From positions 62,001-126,000 of the forward strand of contig DAOUKR010000015.1 of NCBI GenBank assembly GCA_034421095.1: DNA of 64,000 bases. Direction: 5' to 3'. Under the pieces are notes generated by a model, which saw nothing but the letters and a program-made list of their open reading frames with translations, was not told where the DNA came from and did not search any database. Position numbers and translations under genes: made by a program. Within the stretch, counting starts at the first letter, position 1. Each line of letters begins with the position of its first letter. This DNA comes from JAGWBG01 sp034421095 (GTDB lineage: Bacteria; Chloroflexota; Dehalococcoidia; Lucifugimonadales; JAGWBF01). Positions 57,826-64,000 of this stretch are shown piece after piece.

Positions 57826-58677
57826 TTACGGCAGGGCCGCCTTCGCCGCCTTCAGCATCACCTCAACGGGCGCCGATTTGCCGGTCCAGAACTCGAAGGA
57901 AGCTGCCCCCTGGTAGACCAGCATGGGCAGACCTCCCAGAGTGGCCGCACCGGACCTGGCCGCCTCTCCAAGCAAAGGCGTCTCAGGAGGATTATACACC
58001 AGGTCGTAGACCAGGACACCGGAGGGCGTGAGTTGGGCCGGAATCGGGCTTCCTTTCTCGTTGGGGCCGTGCTTCATCCCTATGGTCGTACAGTTGACCA
58101 GCAGATTGCAAGCAGTCGCAGCACGGACAAAGGCATCTTCGGAGGGAGCTAGAGGTATCGCCTCAACCCGGGGGCCGTGCTTGCCTATCAGTTCGGCAAG
58201 CTCTTGGGCACGCCGGAGAGTGCGGTTGGCTATCGTTATCCTGGCTATTCCACGCCGCGCCAGGGCCAGGGCTACGGCCTTTGCCGAGCCTCCTGCACCC
58301 AAAATTAGCACGCTGCGGCCCTCTGGTGAGAAGTGGCCGTGCTCCTCCAGCGCTCTGAGGAACCCGGATCCGTCTGTGTTGTGGCCAACGAGCTTTCCTC
58401 CCTCGTTGACCACGGTGTTGACAGCACCGGCCGTCGCTGCCCAATCGTCAATGCGGTCCAGGTGAGACATTACCGCCTCTTTGTGGGGTACGGTGACGTT
58501 GATGCCCAGGGTGTCGGGTGAGCGCAGACCGTTCACGAATTCCGGCAGCGACTGAGGCTCCACTTCCCACGCCTGATAGGTGGCGTCCAGGGAATGGTAG
58601 TCCAGGGCCGCTTGCTGGAAGACCGGGGAGATGGAATGCCTTATGGGATAACCGATGATGCCTACAAGTTTGCTCAT
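57826..58677 (-). CDS. aroE: Shikimate dehydrogenase
   Basis: A 283-residue NADP-dependent enzyme reducing 3-dehydroshikimate. The substrate site is seen in IGYPIRHSISP, NVTVPHKEAV (catalytic Lys) and HNTDGSGF (Asp); the cofactor loop is LGAGGSAKAVA with NRTLRRAQEL after it. There is no Shine-Dalgarno before ATG 58677, but a TATAAT on the minus strand (58687-58692) would start a transcript almost at the ATG. It leads the aro cluster; aroA, aroD and DAHP synthase genes are not in the window. Confidence 0.95.
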   Translation of the reverse strand: MSKLVGIIGYPIRHSISPVFQQAALDYHSLDATYQAWEVEPQSLPEFVNGLRSPDTLGINVTVPHKEAVMSHLDRIDDWAATAGAVNTVVNEGGKLVGHNTDGSGFLRALEEHGHFSPEGRSVLILGAGGSAKAVALALARRGIARITIANRTLRRAQELAELIGKHGPRVEAIPLAPSEDAFVRAATACNLLVNCTTIGMKHGPNEKGSPIPAQLTPSGVLVYDLVYNPPETPLLGEAARSGAATLGGLPMLVYQGAASFEFWTGKSAPVEVMLKAAKAALP

Positions 58678-58686
58678 GTCTTGTTA

Positions 58687-58692
58687 ATTATA
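58687..58692 (-). promoter_or_regulatory. Candidate -10 box of the aro operon
   Basis: Perfect TATAAT on the minus strand, ten bases upstream of the aroE ATG; no good -35 is seen. The predicted transcript would have a leader of only a few bases. Confidence 0.4.
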
Positions 58693-58702
58693 TGAAGCGG
58701 TA

Positions 58703-60058
58703 CTACCCCGACCTCAGGAGGCCGGTTATCTCAGTCACGTCTTCCACGCTTTCCAGGTTCCTGACCTTCTGGACGATGTCCTCAATACGACCCGGCGTCA
58801 GGTGGGGAGAGGCGTAGCGGCGGAACTTGTCCGCCATCTCGTCGTAAGTATAGGGATTGGTGGGAGCGCCCTTCCAGTCGGCCACCGTGAACGTGTGTGG
58901 CATCCCTGCGAGGGTCAGCGAGACCTCGGCAGTGGGGCCGCCGTGGTCCCCAAAGCGCTCTTTATCGGTGGCAAGGCCCATCGTTCCGGCAATTTCACGG
59001 ACTTGTGGGTCCCACAGGGTTTCCTCGCTGTATACCAGGGGGTCGGCGATGTCCCGGCAGAGGGCCACGGCTGCGGAGAAGGGCAGGCTGTATTGCGCCC
59101 CGAGGATGCTGGTGGGCTCCTGGTCGTTGTGACGCTCCACCATTCTCTCGGTCCCCACCACTTTTACATGCTCAAGCCGGCTTACGTCCCACTCCTTGTC
59201 CTCTTTGAACCGGCAGATGCCCTCTATGACCGGATGGGAGGATGCGTGACAAGCATAGGCCTTTACCATCATGCCCAGGAGGAGGTAACGCTCGCCCAGG
59301 TCTTTCACCAGGGTATCCGGGTTGGGCGACGGGGAATACACCTTCAGAAAGCCACGGTCACCTTCCAGGACGGTGGAAGGGCCGGTAAAGCCCCGGGCCG
59401 CCAGAAGGGCGCTTTCCAGGCCCATCTGTCCGCCACGCCCCACGTGGAGGCGCTTGGTCATTGCGCCTTCCCTGGCGAACTCCATGAGACCCCCTGAGTG
59501 GGACCCGGCTATGCCCAGAGCGTTCACCAGGCCTTCGGCGTCCAAGCCGAGGGCTTTCCCCGCTCCCGCAGCTCCGCCGAAGGATGCGTTGGTCCCAGGG
59601 CCATGAAACCCCGCCACGTCTTCCACCGCACGGGTGGCAGCCAGCCCAACTCGGCAAGCGACCTCATACCCCAGGGCTACCGACGCCAGCAGCGAACTGC
59701 CGTGAAGGTGGTCCCGTTCCGCTATGGCAAGGGCCGCCGGGAAAGCGGAGGCGCTTGGGTGACACGACCCCTGGACATAGGCGTGGTCTGTCTCGAAGCT
59801 ACCAATCATCGTTCCGTTGACCAGGGCGGCACAGGATGGCGATGTAGTCATGCTGCCGGCGAATACCGAGCAGGGACCCTGTGGGGCGGTCTCCCGGGCC
59901 ACCTGCGCCACCATATTTGCCCAGGGAGTGGTGGAGCCGACGAAGCCGCTAGCCATGTTATCGAGGATGTACACCTTTGTGGCATCCACGACCGACTCTG
60001 GAAGGTCTTTGTAAGCGGTCTTTGCGACGAACTCAGCCAGTCGTCGTGTCTCGTTCAT
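58703..60058 (-). CDS. MmgE/PrpD family protein
   Basis: A 451-residue protein of the MmgE/PrpD fold (2-methylcitrate dehydratase, cis-aconitate decarboxylase and relatives). Family pieces are NETRRLAEFVAKTAY at the start, LVNGTMIGSFETDHAY with the conserved acidic/His cluster, HPSASAFPAALAIAE and GREGAMTKRLHVGRGGQMG-like AREGAMTKRLHVGRG. The last three quarters include the lid domain. The exact substrate is open. It follows the tricarballylate-dehydrogenase-like gene by 17 bases, a hint that both act on tricarboxylic or unsaturated dicarboxylic acids. Confidence 0.9.
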   Translation of the reverse strand: MNETRRLAEFVAKTAYKDLPESVVDATKVYILDNMASGFVGSTTPWANMVAQVARETAPQGPCSVFAGSMTTSPSCAALVNGTMIGSFETDHAYVQGSCHPSASAFPAALAIAERDHLHGSSLLASVALGYEVACRVGLAATRAVEDVAGFHGPGTNASFGGAAGAGKALGLDAEGLVNALGIAGSHSGGLMEFAREGAMTKRLHVGRGGQMGLESALLAARGFTGPSTVLEGDRGFLKVYSPSPNPDTLVKDLGERYLLLGMMVKAYACHASSHPVIEGICRFKEDKEWDVSRLEHVKVVGTERMVERHNDQEPTSILGAQYSLPFSAAVALCRDIADPLVYSEETLWDPQVREIAGTMGLATDKERFGDHGGPTAEVSLTLAGMPHTFTVADWKGAPTNPYTYDEMADKFRRYASPHLTPGRIEDIVQKVRNLESVEDVTEITGLLRSG

Positions 60059-60075
60059 AGGTCTGTCACCTTCAA

Positions 60076-61566
60076 CTATCTGCCCACAGCTTCTGCCGCA
60101 GCATTGGCGCCCCCGATGCGCCCAAAGACTGCGCCACGCATGAGTCCCGTCCCGCCGGGGTAGTTATGGAAGAAGAAGTCGCCCGTTATCTCGCCGGTAG
60201 CGTAGAGGCCCGGTATGGGTATGTCCTCGGTATCCCTCACCCTGGCTTCCGTGTCTATCTTGACACCTCCGAAGGTGAAGGTAATTCCACAGGCCGCCGG
60301 GTACACCGTGTAGGGGGGAGAGTCTATGGCAAGGGCCCAGTTGGACTTGGGAGGAGCGATGCCAACGGTCCTCTTGCCGTCTTTAATCGCCGGGTCAAAC
60401 GCGCCGGGCTGCACCGACGCATTGAACTCCGCTATCGTCTGCTCCAGCGCGTCGTCAGGCACGGACATCTTCTGTGCTATCTCTCTGATGTTGTCGCCAA
60501 CTATGGGTGTGCCGGTGGAGTAGCGCTCTTCTATCAGGTGGACGGTCTTGCTGTCAAAAATCTGGTAGGCGATGCCCCGTGGCTGGGTCAGAATCGCACG
60601 GCCCGCTTTGACGTAGGTGTATGCGCCGGTGTCCTCTCCCTCGTCAATGAACCTTTTCCCCTGAACGTTCACCATGATGGAGTAGGGATATGAAAGTCGG
60701 TTGGTCCTGTCGGTGAGGCTCAATTCGCCCACCGGGGCGGCGTTGGCGTCTATGGGAGTGGCGTGGCATCCCTGCCAGTGGCCCACCGGCATGGCCCCTA
60801 TGTCCAGGGCCATGCGCAGGGTTTCCCCCGTGTTGAACCGCGTGCCCCGCACCTTCACCTGGTCCCAACCCGGCCCCAGGTAGCGGGCGCGCATCTCGGG
60901 ATTGGCCTCGAAGCCGCCGGAGCCCAGAATCACTGCCCCCGCCGGAACATCCTCAGCACCGCCGGGCGTTCTTATCCTGACGCCGGTTACGCGCCCCGCA
61001 TCATCCTGAAGAAATCCAATCATCTTGGCCTGGTAGGCAATATCTATGCCGGCCTGCTGGACTGCGTTGAAGAGGTAGTGCACCAGCCCCACGCCCTTGT
61101 TCTTGGCCTGTACAGCCGTACCGGGGTTGAAGCTCATCCGCTCGCCGGTCCTTGTAGACCAGACGATGCTCCAGTCCCAGACCACTCCCACGTCCGTCAT
61201 CCAGGTCATGGTGGAATAGGACTGCTTGATGAGGGTCTGGGTCAACTCCCGGTTGGCCTGCCCCTCGGTCACCCGCATCAAGTCCCCAAGGTAGCGGTCC
61301 TCGTCATATACGCCCACGTCCACCAGGTCCCATTCGCTGGCGGTCATGTCCCGGCGCAGAGGCTTGATTTCCTCGATGCCGTCATAGGCGAACCTGAAGA
61401 TGCCGCCGCTGAACCTGCTGTTCCCGCCTCGCTCGGACTGGGGCGCTTTCTCAAGGACCAGCACCCGCGCGCCGTTCTGCCGGGCCGAGAGGGCCGCGGT
61501 CAGGGCGGCATTGCCGGCGCCGACCACGATAACGTCGTACTTGGAGTTCGTGCTTTGTCCAACCAT
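60076..61566 (-). CDS. FAD-dependent tricarballylate dehydrogenase-like flavoprotein
   Basis: A 496-residue fumarate-reductase-type flavoprotein. The FAD loop is VIVVGAGNAALTAALSA, then SERGGNSRFSGG. The cap holds WQGCHATP, and the C-terminal region has FTFGGVKIDTEARVRD, GLYATGEITGDFFFHNYPGG and the closing FGRIGGANAA. These are shared with TcuA, which oxidises tricarballylate to cis-aconitate, and with 3-oxosteroid dehydrogenases. No signal peptide or heme motif is seen, so it should be cytoplasmic. The MmgE/PrpD gene follows directly, as might be needed to process an aconitate-like product. Confidence 0.87.
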   Translation of the reverse strand: MVGQSTNSKYDVIVVGAGNAALTAALSARQNGARVLVLEKAPQSERGGNSRFSGGIFRFAYDGIEEIKPLRRDMTASEWDLVDVGVYDEDRYLGDLMRVTEGQANRELTQTLIKQSYSTMTWMTDVGVVWDWSIVWSTRTGERMSFNPGTAVQAKNKGVGLVHYLFNAVQQAGIDIAYQAKMIGFLQDDAGRVTGVRIRTPGGAEDVPAGAVILGSGGFEANPEMRARYLGPGWDQVKVRGTRFNTGETLRMALDIGAMPVGHWQGCHATPIDANAAPVGELSLTDRTNRLSYPYSIMVNVQGKRFIDEGEDTGAYTYVKAGRAILTQPRGIAYQIFDSKTVHLIEERYSTGTPIVGDNIREIAQKMSVPDDALEQTIAEFNASVQPGAFDPAIKDGKRTVGIAPPKSNWALAIDSPPYTVYPAACGITFTFGGVKIDTEARVRDTEDIPIPGLYATGEITGDFFFHNYPGGTGLMRGAVFGRIGGANAAAEAVGR

Positions 61567-61670
61567 CGTTGACTTACCACCTTTGCGTTATCTATATCTA
61601 TATTCCTTCAGATTAGGAACGCACACCCGGGCATACCTTCAACATGCACCCCAGAAGGTGTCCAAAAGTT

Positions 61671-61706
61671 CCTTCTCCCCCGGTGGGAGAAGGTTAGGAT
61701 GAGGGG
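61671..61706. repeat. Dispersed repeat, CCTTCTCCCCCGGTGGG type
   Basis: CCTTCTCCCCCGGTGGGAGA followed by AGGTTAGGATGAGGGG. It is a compact copy of the element at 41801-41860 and lies just after the amidase stop. Confidence 0.75.
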
Positions 61707-61713
61707 GCTATTG

Positions 61714-63120
61714 TCACACCGCCGGAGGCCTCATGGTGTGCCAGGGGTTATGCTGCTCGTAGGCGTGGGCCACCTTCAAGGCCACCGCATCCCCGCCGGG
61801 CCGACCCATAATCTGGAGTCCAATGGGCAGTCTCTGGGAGTTAAAGCCGCAGGGCACGGTGACTGCGGGTGCGCTGGCAAGGTTGGCGACACGAGTGTAG
61901 AGGTACGGAAGGCGTCCCACCATCTCCTTGCTGGTAATCACCGGGTCCTCCTCCACAGGCTGAGCGCACTTCCCCGAAGTGGGCAATATCAGCACGTCGT
62001 ACCTCTCCAGGGCCTCGTGGACCTGCTGACGGAGCAAGCTCCTGAGCTTCTGTGCCTTGTAGTAGGCCTGAGCAGGTATGATACTACCGGTGAGGAGACC
62101 TATGCGGTTGTCGTGTCCGAAATCCTGGAGGCGGTCCCTGACCCAGTCGCGATAAGTCCCGGCAGGCTCCACGTTCAGCAGCACACCGGACATCACGCTG
62201 GCATATTCGGTAAGTGGCAGGGAAATCTCGTCCACCGACGCCCCTATCTCGCCCAGCACGGTGGTCGCCTTGACGAAGGCCTCCCTGACGTCCGTCTCCA
62301 CCAGGTTGTTGTTGAGCTGCTCTGCTATCACACCTATGCGCATACCGCTTATGTTGCCGTCCAGGGCGCTCCTGTAGTCCGGCACTGGAATATCCCAGGT
62401 ATAGGCGTCCTTGGGGTCGTGTCCGGCAATAGCCCCAAGGGTGATGGCGGCGTCCTCCACGGTCCGGGATATGGGGCCAACCGTGTCCATGGACCAGACT
62501 CCGGGCATCACTCCGTAGCGGCTCACCAGGCCCCAGCTGGGCCTGTGGCCCACCAGCCCGCACCAGGTGGCGGGGAAGCGTATGGAGCCTCCCGTGTCCT
62601 CACCCAGAGAGGTAGCGCAGAGGAAGGCAGCGGTCCCGGCGCCGGAACCCCCGCTTGAGCCTCCTGCGTACGTGTCCAGGTTCCAGGGGTTTCGGGGCGT
62701 GCTGAACCGGTGGGTGAAACCGGTTATGGCGAACTCGGTGACGTTGGTCTTGCCCAGAAGAATGGCCCCGGCCTTCTTCAGGTTGGCCACTACGGTGGCA
62801 TCCTCATCGGGAACGAAGTCTGCCAGGATGCGGGAGCCGCCGGTAGAGCGTATGCCCTTGCTCCAGAACTGGTCCTTCACGGCTACGGGTACTCCGTGCA
62901 TGGGGCCGAGATAGTTCCCCTGAGAGATGGCCCGCTCCGCTTCCCGTGCATCCTCAAGGGCCTGGTTGCGGCATACGGTAAGGTAGGCATTGAACTTGAA
63001 GTCCAAGTCTTCAATCCGCTCAAGATAGGCTTCTGTGGCCTCCACGGGGGAGACCTCCTTCCGCTCTATCAGTCGCGAAAGCTCCGTGGCAGACAGGAAT
63101 GGTATATCTACTTTGTCCAT
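61714..63120 (-). CDS. Amidase (amidase signature family)
   Basis: A 468-residue amidase. The Ser-cisSer-Lys triad is visible: Lys in VAVKDQF (near 83), cis-Ser in GGSSGGSGAG (near 158) and the nucleophile in DTGGSIRFP (near 182). GatA-like proteins share this fold, but this one lacks GatB beside it and differs in the C-terminal half, so it is more likely a catabolic amidase such as those in AtzE/AtzF-type systems. AAAGGAG precedes ATG 63120. A GatC-like gene lies 221 bases upstream on the same strand. Confidence 0.9.
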   Translation of the reverse strand: MDKVDIPFLSATELSRLIERKEVSPVEATEAYLERIEDLDFKFNAYLTVCRNQALEDAREAERAISQGNYLGPMHGVPVAVKDQFWSKGIRSTGGSRILADFVPDEDATVVANLKKAGAILLGKTNVTEFAITGFTHRFSTPRNPWNLDTYAGGSSGGSGAGTAAFLCATSLGEDTGGSIRFPATWCGLVGHRPSWGLVSRYGVMPGVWSMDTVGPISRTVEDAAITLGAIAGHDPKDAYTWDIPVPDYRSALDGNISGMRIGVIAEQLNNNLVETDVREAFVKATTVLGEIGASVDEISLPLTEYASVMSGVLLNVEPAGTYRDWVRDRLQDFGHDNRIGLLTGSIIPAQAYYKAQKLRSLLRQQVHEALERYDVLILPTSGKCAQPVEEDPVITSKEMVGRLPYLYTRVANLASAPAVTVPCGFNSQRLPIGLQIMGRPGGDAVALKVAHAYEQHNPWHTMRPPAV

Positions 63121-63341
63121 ACCGACTCCTTTCCTCGACTCTTATTGTCATTCCGAGTGCAGCGAGGGTTCCGGGGCGTTTCGTCTAAAGCATCGTAGCC
63201 TTGCGGGCAAGGTCCTTGGACCCCTTTCGCCTTCGGCGGGCCGCAGGCGGATTCGGAATGACAGTGGGAGCGCTTCGTTCTTGTGCGCCGAGATATATGG
63301 GCGTTGCTGGAATCATGCGAAGGCATGCTCCAGCCTTCCGG
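63121..63341. other. 221-base spacer between GatC-like and amidase genes
   Basis: Largely filled by a dispersed repeat (63147-63262). No coding sequence. The amidase and its probable partner are therefore separated by repeat DNA. Confidence 0.6.
63147..63262. repeat. Dispersed inverted-repeat element, long form, divergent
   Basis: Ends GTCATTCCGAG and CGGATTCGGAATGAC match the copies at 29415 and 47424. The centre is different (CATCGTAGCCTTGCGGGCAA) and a nested CGCCTTCGGCGGGCC hairpin is present, as in the 47 kb copy. Confidence 0.7.
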
Positions 63342-63527
63342 CTATTGACTCGGGGGCAGGATAATCGGCAGCGGCTCGACGCTCTCCCAGCCGGGGGGAT
63401 TGATTCCGTCCAGGGCCTCAAGGAGGGCGTTGATGCTGTACATCACCTCTGTCAGTTCCGGGTCCTGTATGTCCAACCCTACGGCTTTACCCATAGCCCT
63501 TACTTCATCTTTAGTCAGGTCGGCCAT
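63342..63527 (-). CDS. GatC/AtzG-like small amidase partner
   Basis: A 61-residue acidic helical protein. The pattern MADLTKDEVRAMGKAVGL followed by a helix with NALLEALDGI and a C-terminal WESVEPLPIILP resembles GatC and the AtzG-like partners that stabilise amidases by wrapping around them. AAGGAGG lies at proper distance before ATG 63527. The amidase it would serve is the next gene downstream. It is shorter than GatC (about 95 residues), which fits AtzG. Confidence 0.72.
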   Translation of the reverse strand: MADLTKDEVRAMGKAVGLDIQDPELTEVMYSINALLEALDGINPPGWESVEPLPIILPPSQ

Positions 63528-63569
63528 GTTATCCTCCTTGCTCCTTCTAGTAGATTAGATTGATTAAGG

Positions 63570-63575
63570 TATAAT
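63570..63575 (+). promoter_or_regulatory. -10 box upstream of the ABC ATPase gene
   Basis: Perfect TATAAT 53 bases before ATG 63628; no convincing -35. The GatC-like gene starts in the other direction 43 bases away, so this is a divergent promoter region. Confidence 0.45.
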
Positions 63576-63627
63576 AGGGTGGGTATATGTCCACATCATA
63601 CTCTAACAAATAGGGCCTGGTGTCAAG

Positions 63628-64000
63628 ATGGATGGACCGGAGAGGGCCAGCGACAGCATTGTCGTCAAGGACCTGGTCAAGGTGTACAAGGGCGGAGTCA
63701 GGGCCGTGGATGGCGTGAGCTTTGAGGTGAAGGCGAGGGAACTCTTCGCCTTTCTGGGGCCTAACGGCGCGGGCAAAAGCACCACAATCAAGATTCTCAC
63801 CACCCTTCTCAAGCCGACCTCGGGCACCGCCGAAGTGCTGGGCATGGACGTAAAGACACACTCGGCGAGAGTCCGCAGCAGCATCGGCTACGCTGCCCAG
63901 GAGGTGGGGATTGACGAGAACGCTACGGGGCGGGAGAACCTGGTGTTGTATGGCCACTTCTATCGGCTGGACGGCAAGACGATTCGCCGCAGGGCGGACG
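63628..64000 (+). CDS. ABC transporter ATP-binding protein, DrrA-type (N-terminal part)
   Basis: 124 residues are visible; the gene continues past the right edge. Walker A is GPNGAGKSTT near residue 45, and the Q-loop is YAAQEVGIDENATGRENL near 92-109. The sequence after Walker A (IKILTTLLKPTSG) and the GREN segment fit the daunorubicin-resistance DrrA clade of exporters, which pair with a DrrB-type permease expected downstream. The signature motif and Walker B are not in the window. Confidence 0.9.
   Translation, partial: MDGPERASDSIVVKDLVKVYKGGVRAVDGVSFEVKARELFAFLGPNGAGKSTTIKILTTLLKPTSGTAEVLGMDVKTHSARVRSSIGYAAQEVGIDENATGRENLVLYGHFYRLDGKTIRRRAD

Noticed and set aside
8948..63262. The dispersed repeats as parts of a CRISPR array
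   Set aside because: Copies are thousands of bases apart with no regular spacers, and no cas genes are present.
61714..63527. Amidase and GatC-like gene as tRNA amidotransferase GatA and GatC
   Set aside because: No gatB nearby, the small protein is much shorter than GatC, and the neighbours are catabolic genes.

Overview
The window reads like part of a GC-rich, environmental Chloroflexota genome, probably of the SAR202/Dehalococcoidia type. This assignment is an inference. It rests on a Chlor_Arch_YYY membrane protein (YYYWG motif), luciferase-like flavin monooxygenases next to other possibly F420-linked genes, class III CoA transferases, a complex I operon without the NADH-input genes, and Pro/Thr-rich exported lipoproteins. 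I saw no rRNA, tRNA, CRISPR array, prophage or intact insertion sequence.

Layout. 1-4.8 kb: two large FtsX-type permeases, the first cut by the left edge. 4.9-11.7 kb: oxidoreductases (Ldh_2-type dehydrogenase, L-2-hydroxyglutarate oxidase, two luciferase-like monooxygenases), ComF, a hydrolase and an XRE regulator. 11.8-16.4 kb: one 1538-residue GT-C/YYY membrane protein. 16.7-18.7 kb: a frameshifted solute-binding lipoprotein with its own promoter and a palindromic operator-like site. 18.7-22.9 kb: gap and eno among three small HEPN-type genes, two of them a tandem duplication, then a LOG-like protein. 23.3-34.3 kb: nuoABCDHIJKLMN on the minus strand from a clear promoter. A HicB-like small gene sits between nuoC and nuoD, and repeat elements lie between subunit genes. 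34.6-36.8 kb: a coiled-coil membrane protein, ispH and a CE4-type deacetylase. 36.8-37.4 kb: a BrnT/BrnA toxin-antitoxin pair with promoter and operator-like palindrome. 37.6-44.8 kb: an HtrA-like lipoprotein, a PAC2 protein, two zinc dehydrogenases, a TPR protein and an SDR that lacks the classical catalytic triad. 44.9-50.3 kb: a tandem-fused CaiB/BaiF protein, two more CE4-type deacetylases and an isochorismatase-type hydrolase. 50.5-54.9 kb: DAO oxidoreductase, F420-type nitroreductase, hydrolase, a 57-residue membrane protein, TauE/SafE exporter and GYD protein. 54.9-58.7 kb: aroE-aroC-aroK-aroB. 58.7-63.5 kb: MmgE/PrpD, tricarballylate-dehydrogenase-like flavoprotein, amidase and its GatC-like partner. 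63.6 kb to the end: start of a DrrA-type ABC ATPase.

Functionally the window joins core metabolism (glycolysis, shikimate pathway, isoprenoid synthesis, complex I) to many single-copy enzymes for oxidising and hydrolysing organic acids, amides and ring compounds, as expected of a heterotroph living on diverse dissolved organics. The most unusual layer is a set of short dispersed palindromic repeats. They separate genes, interrupt the nuo operon, supply the start or stop codon of some genes, and appear to have entered the coding sequence of at least one membrane protein.
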